DNA from: Glossina fuscipes | Taxonomy: Eukaryota > Arthropoda > Insecta > Diptera > Glossinidae | Assembly: GCF_014805625.2 (NCBI RefSeq) | Contig: NW_023998416.1 | Span: 32,778,926-32,842,925, forward strand | Reading direction: 5' to 3' | DNA: 64,000 nucleotides | Part shown: positions 37,366 to 48,857 of the stretch, in pieces | Layout of the letters: every line of letters begins with the position of its first letter | Numbering within the stretch: the stretch's first letter is position 1 | Program-made: the position numbers and the translations under genes | The notes under the pieces: generated by a model | Databases searched by the model: none | What the model saw: the letters and a program-made list of their open reading frames with translations, nothing else | Told to the model about the DNA's origin: nothing

Positions 37366-40300
37366 CCCACAATTCATATGACTGACTTACGGCAACTTTT
37401 GGCGAACCTTTTGGTTGCATCTCAGGTTGAACGATGTTTTATGATCGTTACCGATAGTTGGTATCAGACACTGTATGATAACTATTTCTTTGAGTATTCG
37501 CGCCAACCTTTATCATATCTTTACGTGCATGTTAAAGCCTCCGAAGATCTACTTTCACCGAATTATCAAACTGTACGAGTTCTAAAACAAATCAAAGCCT
37601 TCAATTGCGATTTACATTTTGTAACATTACTGAACGGTCTACAAGTCAAACGTTTCCTGATGTTTGTCGAAAAATATCGAATTCTAAATATGAGCCGTAA
37701 ATTTGTATTTATGCACGACAATCGTTTAATAGAAGAGGACATGTTACAAGTATGGAGTAAACTTCTATCGTCAATATTTGTACAGACACGGGACTTTACG
37801 AGGTAAAACGAATTCGTAAAACACTCCTCTCCCAATTTGTTCCGCGATAAACGTTCTTGTCTTTACAGCTTTAAAATTTCCACTATAAATTTCCCAGGTA
37901 TTTTCAATGGTATTATCACTACCAAACTTATAGTAAAATGGCAGAAAGGCAAACGTTTAAAAAAATGGGATTTATTTCCAAATAAGCCATCTAATCTCAA
38001 AGGTTTGTTAAAATTTTTATACCCATCACCGACGGTAAAAATGTTTGCAACACTCAGAAGGAATCTTCAGAGAACCCATAATTGATAATTGACATTAAAT
38101 TTTTAAGCGATTTAAACCGGTCCGTCTGTCCGTCCGTGTAATGCCTGTTGTAAACATTTTTCTGATCAAAAATTTGGTAGAAGCATTGCAAATTCTTGCA
38201 CGGAGGTTGGGATTGAAAATGAGCCAAATCATAAAAATGAGAAAAGTTACCCAAGCCTATAGTGCCAATTTTTTTTCAGAATCTTTATAATGACTAGAAG
38301 CAAGCTTCACAAACCCTAGAAGATATATATATTCTTGATCAGTGTCAAATTCGTCCTGATCCTGGGCAAAAGCGTCTATGCATCTGTCCGTCTGCCAAAC
38401 TGTATGGTGCATGCGATGAGCATTTTCCTTTTTGCAAAAATGAAGATGTGTAATCAAAATCGGTCAAAGGAGCCATCTACAACGTCCTACCACCAACGAC
38501 ACGACATAGAGTGAAAAGATTTTTGCTTTCCGTGTTTATTGCTCGTTATTGCTCGAGATAATCAGCCACGCCCCTGCAATATTATAGAGTATGAAAATTT
38601 AGTTTTTCGTTTTATTCGAGTCTTCTTCGGAATAACGATGATGGATATAAAAGATTCGGTCACGACCGAATATCATTTTCTTACATGTTTTGTACGTCTT
38701 ATAAAAAAGAGATCACTTATTTAGACTTTACTGTACCGGTTGCCGTCTTTGCACACGTCCCAATGATAATGCGATCAAAACACAGGAAACATCAATATAT
38801 TGGACTAGAAGTGGAAATTATGAAAGCTTTAGGCAAAGCTATGAATTTTAAGCCTCAACTCTATGAAACTTCAGATGCCGAGCATGAACGTTGGGGACGT
38901 CTTTTACACAACGGTTCATATACTGGATTAATAGGAGAAATTGTAGGTTTATTCATTTTGGTTTTTAATATATAATAGATCGTAACACAAACTTTGTCCA
39001 AAAAACAGAACCACGGCAGAACTTTATTGGCTATGGGGGACTTACATTTGTTTAGTGCCTATCGCAACATATTGGACTTCAGTATGCCTCATACTTACGA
39101 GTGTTTGACATTTCTTACACCGGAATCTTCACAAGATAACTCGTGGAAGACTTTTATACAGCCATTTAGTTTGGGCATGTGGATCGGCGTTTTCCTCTCG
39201 CTCTTTCTAGTCGGTATACTTTTTTATTTACTCTCGTTTTTACATGCGCTTCTAGTTCGTAAAAGCGTACAACCGAGGAAATTTTTTAAATTCTTACGCA
39301 AACGTAAATCTGTTGCAATTACAAATTTTCGCGATGTGCGTTTTCGTATATATTTAAATCGCATTCGGATTCCTTTAAAAAATGAGGATTTGTTTGATAA
39401 TTTTTCCAATTGTATACTGCTCACGTATTCAATGTTAATGTATGTGTCGTTACCGAAAATACCAAAAAACTGGCCACTTAGGGTGTTAACAGGCTGGTAT
39501 TGGATCTATTGCATACTAGTGACGGTAGCATACAGGGCAAGCTTCACTGCCATTTTAGCGAACCCTGCGCCACGTATAACCGTTGATACTTTAGAGGAAT
39601 TAAAAAATAGTCAATTAATATTGACTGTAGGATCAGAGGACAACAAACACTTGTTCGACAATGCTTTCGACAAGACACTAAGGGAATTGGGGTCCAGAAC
39701 ACAAGTTATAGATGCCATAAATGAAGTGGTAAGAAGCGGTAATTGCAAGTTTTAAAAATATTAGGCGTGCAATTAAATTCTTTGCATCTTTTGATAGAAT
39801 TCAAATTCAATTACAAAGCAAACGTTGTAAGGCGTTATAATCGAAATATTCATTGTCGTTATCTATGGTCCTTTGCCTTTTGTCGAATAGCGTGCGGGTG
39901 CCGTCACGGTAGACGCTTTGTGGTTCCCAGGTGAAGTAGTCATTGACCCATTTTCGTGCATCGTCAACATTGTAGAGCCTCTGATTTGTCAATTTCATCG
40001 TTTTCAGGATCAAAATTTTTTGCACAAAATCTGACAAACCACTGTTTGATAGGGTAGTGGGTTTCCATTTCAAGCGAACTTGATCATTTCTGATAGTTAT
40101 AATCAGCTTTAGCTTATACGTATACACAAAATTTCAGAAGAATTGAATGAGTCATGTACGGTGCATGAAGGAACCAATTTTAATGCAAAGACTTTTGTTT
40201 GCACGCCTATTATTATACCCTTTCATATTCATTTCATGCACTTTTTCTGCACTCACGCACGTTGATTTGGAACTAATTAACGCCATTGCTGTTACTACCC

Positions 40301-41269
40301 ACCACTCAAGGAGTTCCTATAAAATGAAAATGAAACCGCCCTGCCCACCTTTTAACAGTGAATACTCAAGGTTAAGGATCTAATCGAGCGTACGAGTTGA
40401 TGGGCTAACCTTATCTCCGCTTACACCTCTAAAGTAGCACAGTGCTTACGTAATATTACAGAAACTATAAACTCGAATCTGCTTAGAATAGCAGATGCAT
40501 TTAAAAATTTTGCGTACCCGCTATTTAAGCCTAAGTGTGTCCTTATCCAGCAATCAGGTAAGAAGGCATTCATCCCGGTCATTTGACGGGAAGTTCATCG
40601 TCATACCAGGAGCAATTCTACTTTGGACATTTCGCGACTGTATGCAATCGGAGCTAAGATTGCTTTTAGAATATTCACTTGAAGATGTATGCATTTTTTC
40701 AAATTGTTAGTCCACGTCACCTTTTACGTTTGTTTCTAAACATCTACCATAATGCAATCTTAAACCTTAATGTCGTTTACTTTCGCATTTTTTTGCAGAC
40801 GGGCCATATAGGTAAAGGTACCCATGCCTATTATGATAATGAGTATTTTTTACGTCATTTACGATTAAGAGGTGTCCAAAGCGATGACGACCGTGAAGTC
40901 GTCCTGCACATAATGAAGCAATGCGTTGTCAACATGCCCGTAGTTTTAGGTATGGCTCGAAACTCGCCGTTAAAGAAATCGATCGACAAATACATACGAC
41001 GCCTATTAGAGTCTGGTCTTATTTACAAGTGGCTTCAAGATGTGGTTAAACATTTCCCAGCAGAAGAAGATTTACCACAAGAGGCTTTGATAGATATGAA
41101 GAAATTCTGGAGCAGCTTTGTACCGCTGCTAATTGGTTACTTTATTGGTGTGTTAATTGTTTTGGGCGAGTATTGGCATTTTCGTCAAGTCGTGTGCAAG
41201 CATCCCCTTTATGATGAGCATAATCTCAATTTGTATTATAACTTTATGCGCAAATTTGCCGATAATTAA
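37366..41269 (+). CDS. Ir68a: Ionotropic receptor, probable Ir68a orthologue
   Basis: Exons 37,366-37,802, 37,869-38,002, 38,710-38,942, 38,979-39,728 and 40,799-41,269 join in phase (674 aa before the leader). The order is that of an insect IR: an N-terminal domain ([11 protein letters not shown]), S1 ([18 protein letters not shown]), a first membrane segment (about 39,180-39,255), a pore region ([20 protein letters not shown]), a segment with [10 protein letters not shown] in place of the iGluR SYTANL motif, S2, and a last membrane helix (about 41,118-41,178). Wording such as [15 protein letters not shown] and WYWIYCILV fits my memory of Ir68a, the moist-air receptor subunit that works with Ir25a and Ir93a in antennal neurons; another IR is possible. 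Introns 3 and 5 hold transposon debris. A poly(A) signal is at 41,430-41,435. Confidence 0.82.
38018..38680 (-). repeat. Family B copy inside Ir68a intron 3
   Basis: In plus-strand reading it begins TTTTTATACCCATCACCGACGG, contains TTGCAACACTCAGAAGGAATC, CGGTCCGTCTGTCCGTCCG, AGATATATATATTCTTGATCA and CGTCTATGCATCTGTCCGTC, and ends in the near-perfect palindrome GATTCGGTCACGACCGAATA. It fills most of the 707-nt intron. Confidence 0.7.
39810..40000 (-). mobile_element. Mariner-type transposase remnant (C-terminus) in Ir68a intron 5
   Basis: On the minus strand the translation contains [19 protein letters not shown] and [13 protein letters not shown]. This resembles the C-terminal end of mariner transposases, where an acidic helix with a KW.DDFF motif is followed by a Tyr/Gly segment and a final NDGEYF-like motif. 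Only the C-terminal part is visible; the catalytic DDD region is not found upstream, so the copy is dead. Confidence 0.5.
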
Positions 41270-41728
41270 AAGATTCAATTTTAAGAGCTTTGGTTTTATA
41301 TTCATATATTCTTAAATGTAAGCATAAGTACGATAAATTAGCGTATAAACAATTTCGTCTTACAAGCACATACAAATAATGATACTTGAAGGAGTTAAGT
41401 GAAAGAAATCATACTCATTTAAGAATGCAAATAAAATGAGATTTTAACAAAATAGATAAATAAATGAATATTTTGTAAAACGTGTTAACCGAAAGTAAAA
41501 GCAAAAAAAAAAATTAAAAAAATATTAAACGCGAATTTAACTAAATAAACCTATTTGTGCACTTTACATTGAACATCCATAAATTACACATAAAAGATAC
41601 AAGATTATGCACATATGCGCAGGAACTTATTTCGAACACCTAAATAAACGATTAGATACGTAAGAGAACTTTACACATATCGTACGCACGTATCACAAAG
41701 ACATCTTGAAGTATTCCGTTTAAGAAAT

Positions 41729-44700
41729 TTACGTTTTTACCTTACGTGCGTGTCTACTCGAATTTTTCGAACGGTCAAGCCCATTGGCTTTATTACTTTT
41801 TAAACTGCCATTTATACGAAGAATGCCATTTGACTTTGAACGCGACTCGAACAGAACATCAGAATCAGTATCAGAATCACTTAAAGAGTTTGTACGGCAA
41901 ACTACAGAAACAATGATTCATTTTTGCATTCGTAAAACGATGATATGACAACTTACAATTAGGCGCTTCCGTGTCTTGTGTTCCAATTAGCGAATATTTT
42001 TGGAGTTTTGGTCTAGAGCGCGGTTTTTTTTGTTTGCCTGCAAGCCACAGCTATGCCCCAAAACAAGGTAGATAACAGCAATAAGGCGACAAATGCTGCT
42101 ACAAACACATACAAGACCGACCAATCTACAAAATATATATAACGAATTTATGAATTTTGGTAGTTTTCAATAAAAGTTCATCGCATACCGCAATTAGCTT
42201 CTTCCAGGCCCCAAAAAAAACCGAAGGAAGGCATCCAAAAAGCTTCACATATACAAGCCCGTGTGTCAGCATTACATACGCCGTGGTCAGAGCACTTATT
42301 CTGACAGATTACAGTCCGTACGTCTGCGAAGACAGTGCCCAAAATGGAGGCATCGCGCTGCAATTTCTCCTTTAATAAGCGCTCTATTATTAAGCCTGGC
42401 ATCGGTATAATTTTACCGTCTTTCTCACTCTAAAATCAAAATATAAATAACGCTGACAGTGCCTTTAAAATAGTTTCGTTTTGCCCTCGACTCACCTGAA
42501 CAAAGAAGACCAAGATGGCTGCCTCCGTTCGAGAATCACATTGCAATTCGCGTACCACAACTTTCATATCGCCCATTAGTAAACCAATTTTTTGCGCGAT
42601 TATATTCAAAGCGGAATAAGTTAACATAGATATATTCATGGGCAGTTGTAGTTGTACCAAATTCAATAACATTGGATCGGGATGCACAAAAACGCTAACC
42701 GTATCCGTGCTTGTTAAGCCTTGTTCGTCACTAACTGTCAGTTTGAAGACATAACGACCAGAAACTAGATTTGTTAGCTTAATGAAAGCTCGGATTATTA
42801 GAGGGATCTTGATTTCATAAACTAAATACCTACAATCATAATGGACTCCTTGTTGCTATTACCCACAATTTGCCCGGCTGCTAAACTGGAGTCTTCACGG
42901 GTCCATTGATACTTTGCCACACTTAAATCATCATAAGAACTGGAACCGTTCAGGTATATTGCTGATAATGGTAAAGTGACGCTTTGATCACCGCCGGCAT
43001 TTGCCACAGGTGGCGAATTTTTTTCTTGAACCACTTTAACCCATAAGCGATCGGAGGCGGTATTGTTACTGGTATCAGCTACAGTAAGCGCAAATTCATA
43101 CAAGCCTAAAGTTAAACCTGTAGCATTGGCGACCTATGTACACAACGATTTTTCATAGCATTTCTCTTTCTGTATATGGAAAACGTACCGTTTCGTTAGA
43201 CTTCAATATAACCGCAGCATTAGGTCCTTGAACTTCTTTCCATTCATAGGATTTAAGACCGATATCATCGGCTGAAGATGAGCCGTTTAGAACGACCCAA
43301 TTAATTGGCAGATTTATAGTCTGAGGGAATTGATATTTATCGTTTGAAATCGTATTTAAAAGATTTATTGAAAAGTTACCATATTAGTTCCTGCAATTGC
43401 TGTGGGAGGTGAGTTGGTAGGCGGTTTTACAAACACATGAACTTTTGCTGTGCTTGATTGTCCACTACCGTCGGTGACTTTTAAAACGAAAGTGTACATT
43501 CCTTCTTCCAAATTCGAAAGCTTCATTTGGCCATTCCAAAGAGCAATATTAAAAGAAGAGCTTTGAATGTCAGTTCACAAAAGACCAACCTGTACATATG
43601 GCGTCCTAGTATTTTGCATATCCACTGCTTTAGATTCATCACCAGCGTCTTTAGTCCATTCCCAGGCCACAATTTCGTGATCGTCTGAACTAGCCGTGCC
43701 GTTAAGGGTAACATTGTTATTAGGTAAATAGAGAATGACAGCATCTCCAGCATTTGCAACTGGTGGATAATCCGTTCCTTTTAACACAGTAACTGTAGCG
43801 GTTGTCGAATTGGTTACATTATCCGTATCCGTTACAGTGAGTTTAAATGTATAATTTCCAGGAGAAGTGAGATCAGTTAATTGCAACGTATTAACGTCTG
43901 GTAATTTTGGTTGATATCCAATTGGTCCGGAAACCACTTCCCAATGCCAAGATACAATTTTGTCATCATCGGTGCTAGTGCTGCCATCCAATACAGCGTT
44001 TGTCGTTGGTTGTCTTATAGTTTGTTCTCGAGGGGTTATTACAACCTGAGGTACACGATTAATACGTTTTTCTGGCAATACAGTAACATTGGCCATGGCT
44101 TCACCGTAAGTGCCATTCGTTCCGTTTACAGTAACTTTAAACGTGTATAAACCTTCAGAAAGATTTGATAACTTCACTTTTGACTGACTCTGATCCGAAA
44201 TGGTGCCATTCATTGGACTTTTTGGTTGATTTATTAGTGACCATAGGTATTTGTATTTTGTATTACTCGATTGTTCATCAGGTACTGTAAACGCCGCCAA
44301 GGTTACTTCTTTCTCCGGTAAACGTACCTCTTTTGATACAACCGAAACCATAAGTTTCTTAGTACCCTCACTTTCCGCCGTCGTCTTGGAACTAAACTTT
44401 TTTAAAGGGTCGTTTTCATATGTAGACGCTGACGTCAGCATTATATTATGGGCAACGCCCGATTCATCCAAAGGGTAATCCAAATTATCGGGAACACAAG
44501 CACGCAAATGGTTACGCCGAAAACCATGTATACATTTACAAATACCCATACTTCTCTCAATGTGTACTGAAACACATTCTTCATTTAATGGACATTTGTT
44601 TTCTCCTGATATGTCCGAATTACAAGTTATGTACTGTGATCCTTGCGGTTCCGGTGGCGTGTTGCCCCTAAAATAGGTTAAACCATTCCCCAAAATTCCA

Positions 44701-45434
44701 CCGTTACCATCTAAACCAGACATCATGAACTGTTTCATTCTCTTTTCAGTGGACAAAGCGAGTTCATCATCGTCGTAACTTGGAGCAGCTTCTGCTGAGT
44801 TCCGAGCTAAATACTGATATTTGCGCGGTCGTTTCCAAAAATTCAAAGCATTCATATTCTCATGCTCAGCCAAGTCCTCCAGCGGTATTAGTTCATTAAG
44901 GGCTTTCGAAGCCTTTAGTGTGTCTAGCCACGTCATTCTCTCAGAATCAACATCAGACCGTTTCACTGGATTTACCAAAACCATTTGCAAGCGCTCATTG
45001 GGAATTGTACGTTCATTGGTATTGCGTTCTTTCGGCAAACAGGCTTCATTGGTGACGCAACGCACATGATAACACTTCTGTTTGGACCCGAAGACTACTA
45101 CATTACATGTATTGTTTTTATTCTTTTCACAACAAGCCTCAACGCATGATCTAAGATCCAGCTCTTCTGGTATATTTTCATCATCTGTTGAAGGGTACTT
45201 CTCGAAAGTACCTGCTTTTAATTCTTCTTGAGGCATGGAATCTTCAAACACATAATGCAACATATCTGGACAAATGCTTAGCGAATCCATTTTAACAGAA
45301 TTAACATTACGAACAAGAATCCCAGAAGATGGGGTCTCAGTTGTAATATCAGCTTTGACGGACAAGAGGACACAAAGCATTACAACCGCAAACAAACCAA
45401 AATACTTTTGCAACAATACTTTTTTACCACACAT
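41729..45434 (-). CDS. KIAA0319/KIAA0319L-family PKD-repeat membrane protein
   Basis: Eight exons: 43,590-45,434, 43,380-43,520, 43,189-43,320, 42,830-43,133, 42,496-42,788, 42,189-42,429, 41,957-42,125 and 41,729-41,901. They give 1098 aa if one A is dropped from the 8-A run near 42,032-42,039. Order: signal peptide (about 1-27), a Cys-rich MANSC-like domain, a second Cys-rich EGF-like module (near 280-330), four to five PKD repeats (NGTASSDDHEIVAWEW, NGSSSADDIGLKSYEW and others), a Cys-rich stretch CQNKCSDHGVCNADTRACIC, one membrane helix (about 988-1010), and a Ser/Asp-rich cytoplasmic tail. This is the architecture of vertebrate KIAA0319L; the Drosophila relative is, from memory, CG7565. 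The start at 45,432-45,434 was chosen because it begins the signal peptide. Family roles are in membrane trafficking and neuronal development. Confidence 0.88.
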
Positions 45435-46118
45435 TATTGGATTTTTTCTTTTGTTATTTTTACAAAACAACAGACGGTACGAGTTGTTTTTTTTTTTTTT
45501 ATTGATTATAAACACAAAATAAATATCTTAATGGATTGGTTTTTCTAAGCAAAAAAACGTTTGTACGTTTTCGTTCTTAACATTTTTATTCTTATAATTT
45601 CCGCTTTTAGGTTTGATTTAATTCGTTCAGTTCGTACGTTACCTAGTATTTTATTCTGTTTTAATTCATGAGTAGAACAAGTAGAACAAACACAAATATA
45701 CAACTGTTCAATCTGAATGTCAAAAGAGGAAACAGAATAATAAATAAACAGCTGATCGAATGTTAACTAAGAGGAACACGAAGAGAGAAAGACATCATTA
45801 TTAATCGAATTTGTTATCGATAGTAAAAAACCGTTATAGATTTCACTAAACGATAATACTTTCCGAAGAGAAGCTTGTAAGATTCATTAAGTCTAGCGGC
45901 GAGTCTTATTGTACTTTTATTACTGTTATTGTAATTAATTTAGCCCGAGAGAAAAGTAAAATGTGTATGTCAAGTATTCAAAGTTTAAGTTCCCCCGTAA
46001 GAGGATAATTTCTCATCTCTCGATAAAAGATAAGTACTTCTCCCTTTTTTTTTAACCAGAACTTTTCTGTGCATGATAGATAAATAGAAATTAAATGCTA
46101 GAGACAAAAGCAAGTTTT
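45435..46118. other. Upstream region of the KIAA0319-like gene
   Basis: AT-rich, no exon recognised. The minus-strand promoter of the gene must lie here; an in-frame extension upstream to 45,515 is Lys/Asn-rich and probably untranslated. Confidence 0.4.
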
Positions 46119-46670
46119 AAATCACAAATCTCCTCTAATTATGGATGATGTCATGGAAAAGTTGGATCTTCAAAGATATATTGAAAGAAAAGTTAAAGAG
46201 AAAATTGCAGAAGAAAATTTACAATACCATCATCAACTACTCTTCCATTAACCCTCAATTAACTCCACCTTTATATCCAACTAATGTTGAGAAAATGATG
46301 ATCCAAACATTTTCGAGAATTCGCCTTGGTCATACAATTGCAACTCACCAATGGATCTTGAAGAAGTCTTCCTCCCCAATCAGTTGTGGACAAACTCTCA
46401 CCATAAAGCACATTCTCTGCGACTGCCTTAACATTTGCTTGGCTAGAGGTATTGCATTTGGAAAGATTAACCCTTTGGACATTCTACAATCAGCTTCAGA
46501 ACAGAATATCAATTCAATATATTACTTTTTTAATACTACTAAGCCCATTATTTAATATCCATTTATTTAAATTAGAGCCGATAGCCTAGTGCTCAATGTC
46601 TTTTTTTTTAGTCTAAGAATTTATTTCATTAGTCTAAAATTATAATAATAATAATAATAAATCACAAATC
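46119..46670 (+). mobile_element. 5'-truncated LINE (I-clade-like) with target duplication
   Basis: A direct repeat TAAATCACAAATC lies at 46,118-46,130 and 46,658-46,670 and brackets the insert. The insert carries the C-terminal end of a non-LTR retrotransposon polyprotein (open to the stop at 46,553-46,555), with the typical motif IRLGHTIATHQWILKKS followed by C.QTLTIKHILCDC, as in Jockey- and I-type ORF2 proteins downstream of the reverse transcriptase. A 3' UTR with CCGATAGCCTAGTGCT and TAGTCTAAGAATTTATTT follows and ends in (ATA)n. The TAA-type tail suggests the I clade. Reverse transcriptase and endonuclease domains are missing, so it is a dead-on-arrival copy. Confidence 0.8.
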
Positions 46671-48080
46671 ACTCCAAGATGTAAATTTATACTGTCCAGA
46701 GAAAATTTGGAGTCATACATGGGCTCATTGATTTGCATAAAAAAACTCGCTTATGTTGACTAAAACGAAATTTGGTTAAAATTATTGAACACAAGACTCA
46801 TTTCAAAAGCTATCGGAATCGCTCGATTTCGAGCTGCAGCATGATTAACAAATTAAGGAATAAAAGTGGGTTAATTGTAAAATAAATGTGGTAGACACCG
46901 CGAGTAATTCTTTCTTAATAATACCAGCGATATGGGTGTCATATAAAAGAACTTGGAGAGTAGAACGCGAAAAGCAGAATGGTGGGTAGGCGAGATTCGG
47001 CCCCCACCGAAAATAACTTTGTTACTTGTTTTTGTTCATTACATGTGTTTTTATTCATGGAACGATTTAAGTAGAAGGGAAATTGACATACAATGCCGAA
47101 GTTTTAATAACAGGTGGACGTTGTTCTGGGCTTCGCTGTGGTATGAAAATTAAAATTTTGGTTCGTAGCTGAAAAAAATTTCTTACCCCTAAGACAGGAT
47201 AAAACAATGGTTGTAATCATGCAATAAGACTCTAATAGCGTAGCGAGATTTCGTATGTCATATATAAATTAGTTAACCGGGCTTATGCAATTACTTCTGT
47301 AAGACGCAGCCATTCTAAACAATTTGAAATATGTATATATATAAAAGAAACGCTTGCATTAATTGCAATATTGGTATCATCTTATGGAAGATATAACCGT
47401 CCTTAGAATCGATTTTACTAATGCTACGACGTTTTCAGCAAAATATTTGCGCCAAAGTGCAACTTATTTCACGCATGGAGTTATGATTCCAATGAATTCA
47501 AGTTTAATATTATTGTGAAACAATTTAACTGTCATTCGAAAGATTTGAAAAACCAGAAGGCATTGTATTGCAAAATACAAATAGAGTAGATAAGAATAGC
47601 GATAGTACCAGCAACAACTCAGTATTCACGCGTTCAAAATTCAAGTGCGTAGAGCTACCTTTGGTCGTAGTAAGTGCTCAATTGGCATAACACTTATCAA
47701 TTAGCACACACCTGCTAGGCTGCATCCGCCATCCCCCTTATCCCTTTCGTTTTGCTTGCTTCTTTTTGGCCGCCACCATGTTGCACCAATAGGGGACGTA
47801 GCTATTGAGTTATTGAGAAGAATGGATTGCCGGTTTACCCCGCAATTATTTATCACCCAGAAGAATTCTGAATTTTTGCTTCTTTTATTTGAAAGTTCCT
47901 GAATCAACGGTTCGTCAATCATGTGCTGATTAACTTTGCAGATGGTACGATAAATTTAATGTATCCGTTAAAGGGTGTATACCAGATCAGAACTTTAGAA
48001 TTAGTTAAGCAATAAAATTAACCCAATAATCGTTATAATAACAAATACAGAGGATATTGATCTCTAAGCAACTGTAGCAT
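46671..48080. other. Non-coding stretch with a family B fragment
   Basis: A short family B end (GGCGAGATTCGGCCCCCACCGA) is at about 46,988-47,009. The 73-codon minus-strand frame at 47,701-47,922 shows no family motif. Otherwise nothing is recognised. Confidence 0.45.
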
Positions 48081-48836
48081 ATGATTTTTGTCTTAATTAT
48101 TATTTTAAGGAGGGAATTATTAGAAGCACATTCATGCGGTAGATCAAGCGGCCAAACAGATTACGAACAACGTCTAAACTGTAGCATTTTGTGATTAAGA
48201 TTAATGATTAGATTTTGAAATTTTTATTTTCACGCCATTAGACTACCAGAAGTGATTGATCCGCCCAACGTTCTGGCTCCGGAATCGAGAGATGCTAATT
48301 ATCGGCCTAAGATTGGCTTTAATCGTAATTTGCCACAGGCCTACGTAAGTCAAGGTGGGCACAGATTGCTTAACCACTGTCTAGGCGGCGAATATAGAAA
48401 TGAAGGGAAAGGAGAACGCCAAAATTACAGCAATTATCGACAACAAGGCTATCAACATCAAGGACAACACATATGTCATTATCAAGGATAACAAACAAAT
48501 CAACATCAAGGACAGCAAACAAATCAATTTTTTAATAAGAACACTGGCACAAGGCGCAACGGTAGCGTTGGAAATTACGAACGCACTAATTATGGAGGCG
48601 GTCATTACGGTCATAAACAGCAAAATTCATATCAAAATACTTGCAACAACAACAACACCGATGGCAGCGCTACTGGTAGCAGATATCAACCTTTGAATCG
48701 ACAGCGACCGCACCAGCAGAAGCAACAACGACAATCAAATGATTTTCGCAATAATTCGAGCAACCCAACAAATAACCTATTTAGTCTTTGCGTAGCTAAC
48801 AAGTGGATAACACGCAAGCGCAACGTACAACTATAG
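48081..48836 (+). pseudogene. Q/N-rich reading frame interrupted by one TAA
   Basis: A splice acceptor (CGCCATTAG|A, exon from 48,242) opens a frame that starts LPEVIDPPNVLAPESRDANY and becomes Gln/Asn/Gly/Tyr-rich. It meets a single TAA at 48,489-48,491 (GGA TAA CAA) and then continues open in the same frame, still Gln/Asn-rich (QTNQHQGQQTNQ, NYGGGHYGHKQQ), to TAG at 48,834-48,836. A possible first exon runs 48,081-48,190 (a weak signal-peptide-like start, donor TTTT|GTGATT), joined over a 51-nt intron in the right phase. It is either a recently broken gene, a gene read through a stop codon, or a sequence error. It ends 21 bp before the next start codon, so it may also be a 5' leader of that transcript. 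No family is recognised. Confidence 0.4.
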
Positions 48837-48857
48837 AAAATAGAATTACAAGTAAAA

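Noticed and set aside
40147..40710. Two 71-78 codon ORFs in Ir68a intron 5
   Set aside because: They have no splice support, and exon 5 joins exon 6 in phase without them. They are probably intron or repeat noise.
43521..43759. A separate minus-strand protein starting at 43,759
   Set aside because: It is the out-of-frame continuation across the exon 1 donor and the intron of the KIAA0319-like gene. The splice CAG|CTT (43,590 to 43,520) restores the PKD-repeat wording.
43911..45522. Plus-strand frames of 75-82 codons
   Set aside because: They are shadows of the long first exon of the KIAA0319-like gene on the minus strand.
48381..48696. Alternative frames (a minus-strand Leu/Ile/Ser-rich frame and a plus-strand frame 48,400-48,696)
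   Set aside because: They overlap the Q/N-rich frame and show the repetitive wording expected from its CAA/AAC repeats read in other frames. The Q/N-rich frame has the splice acceptor.
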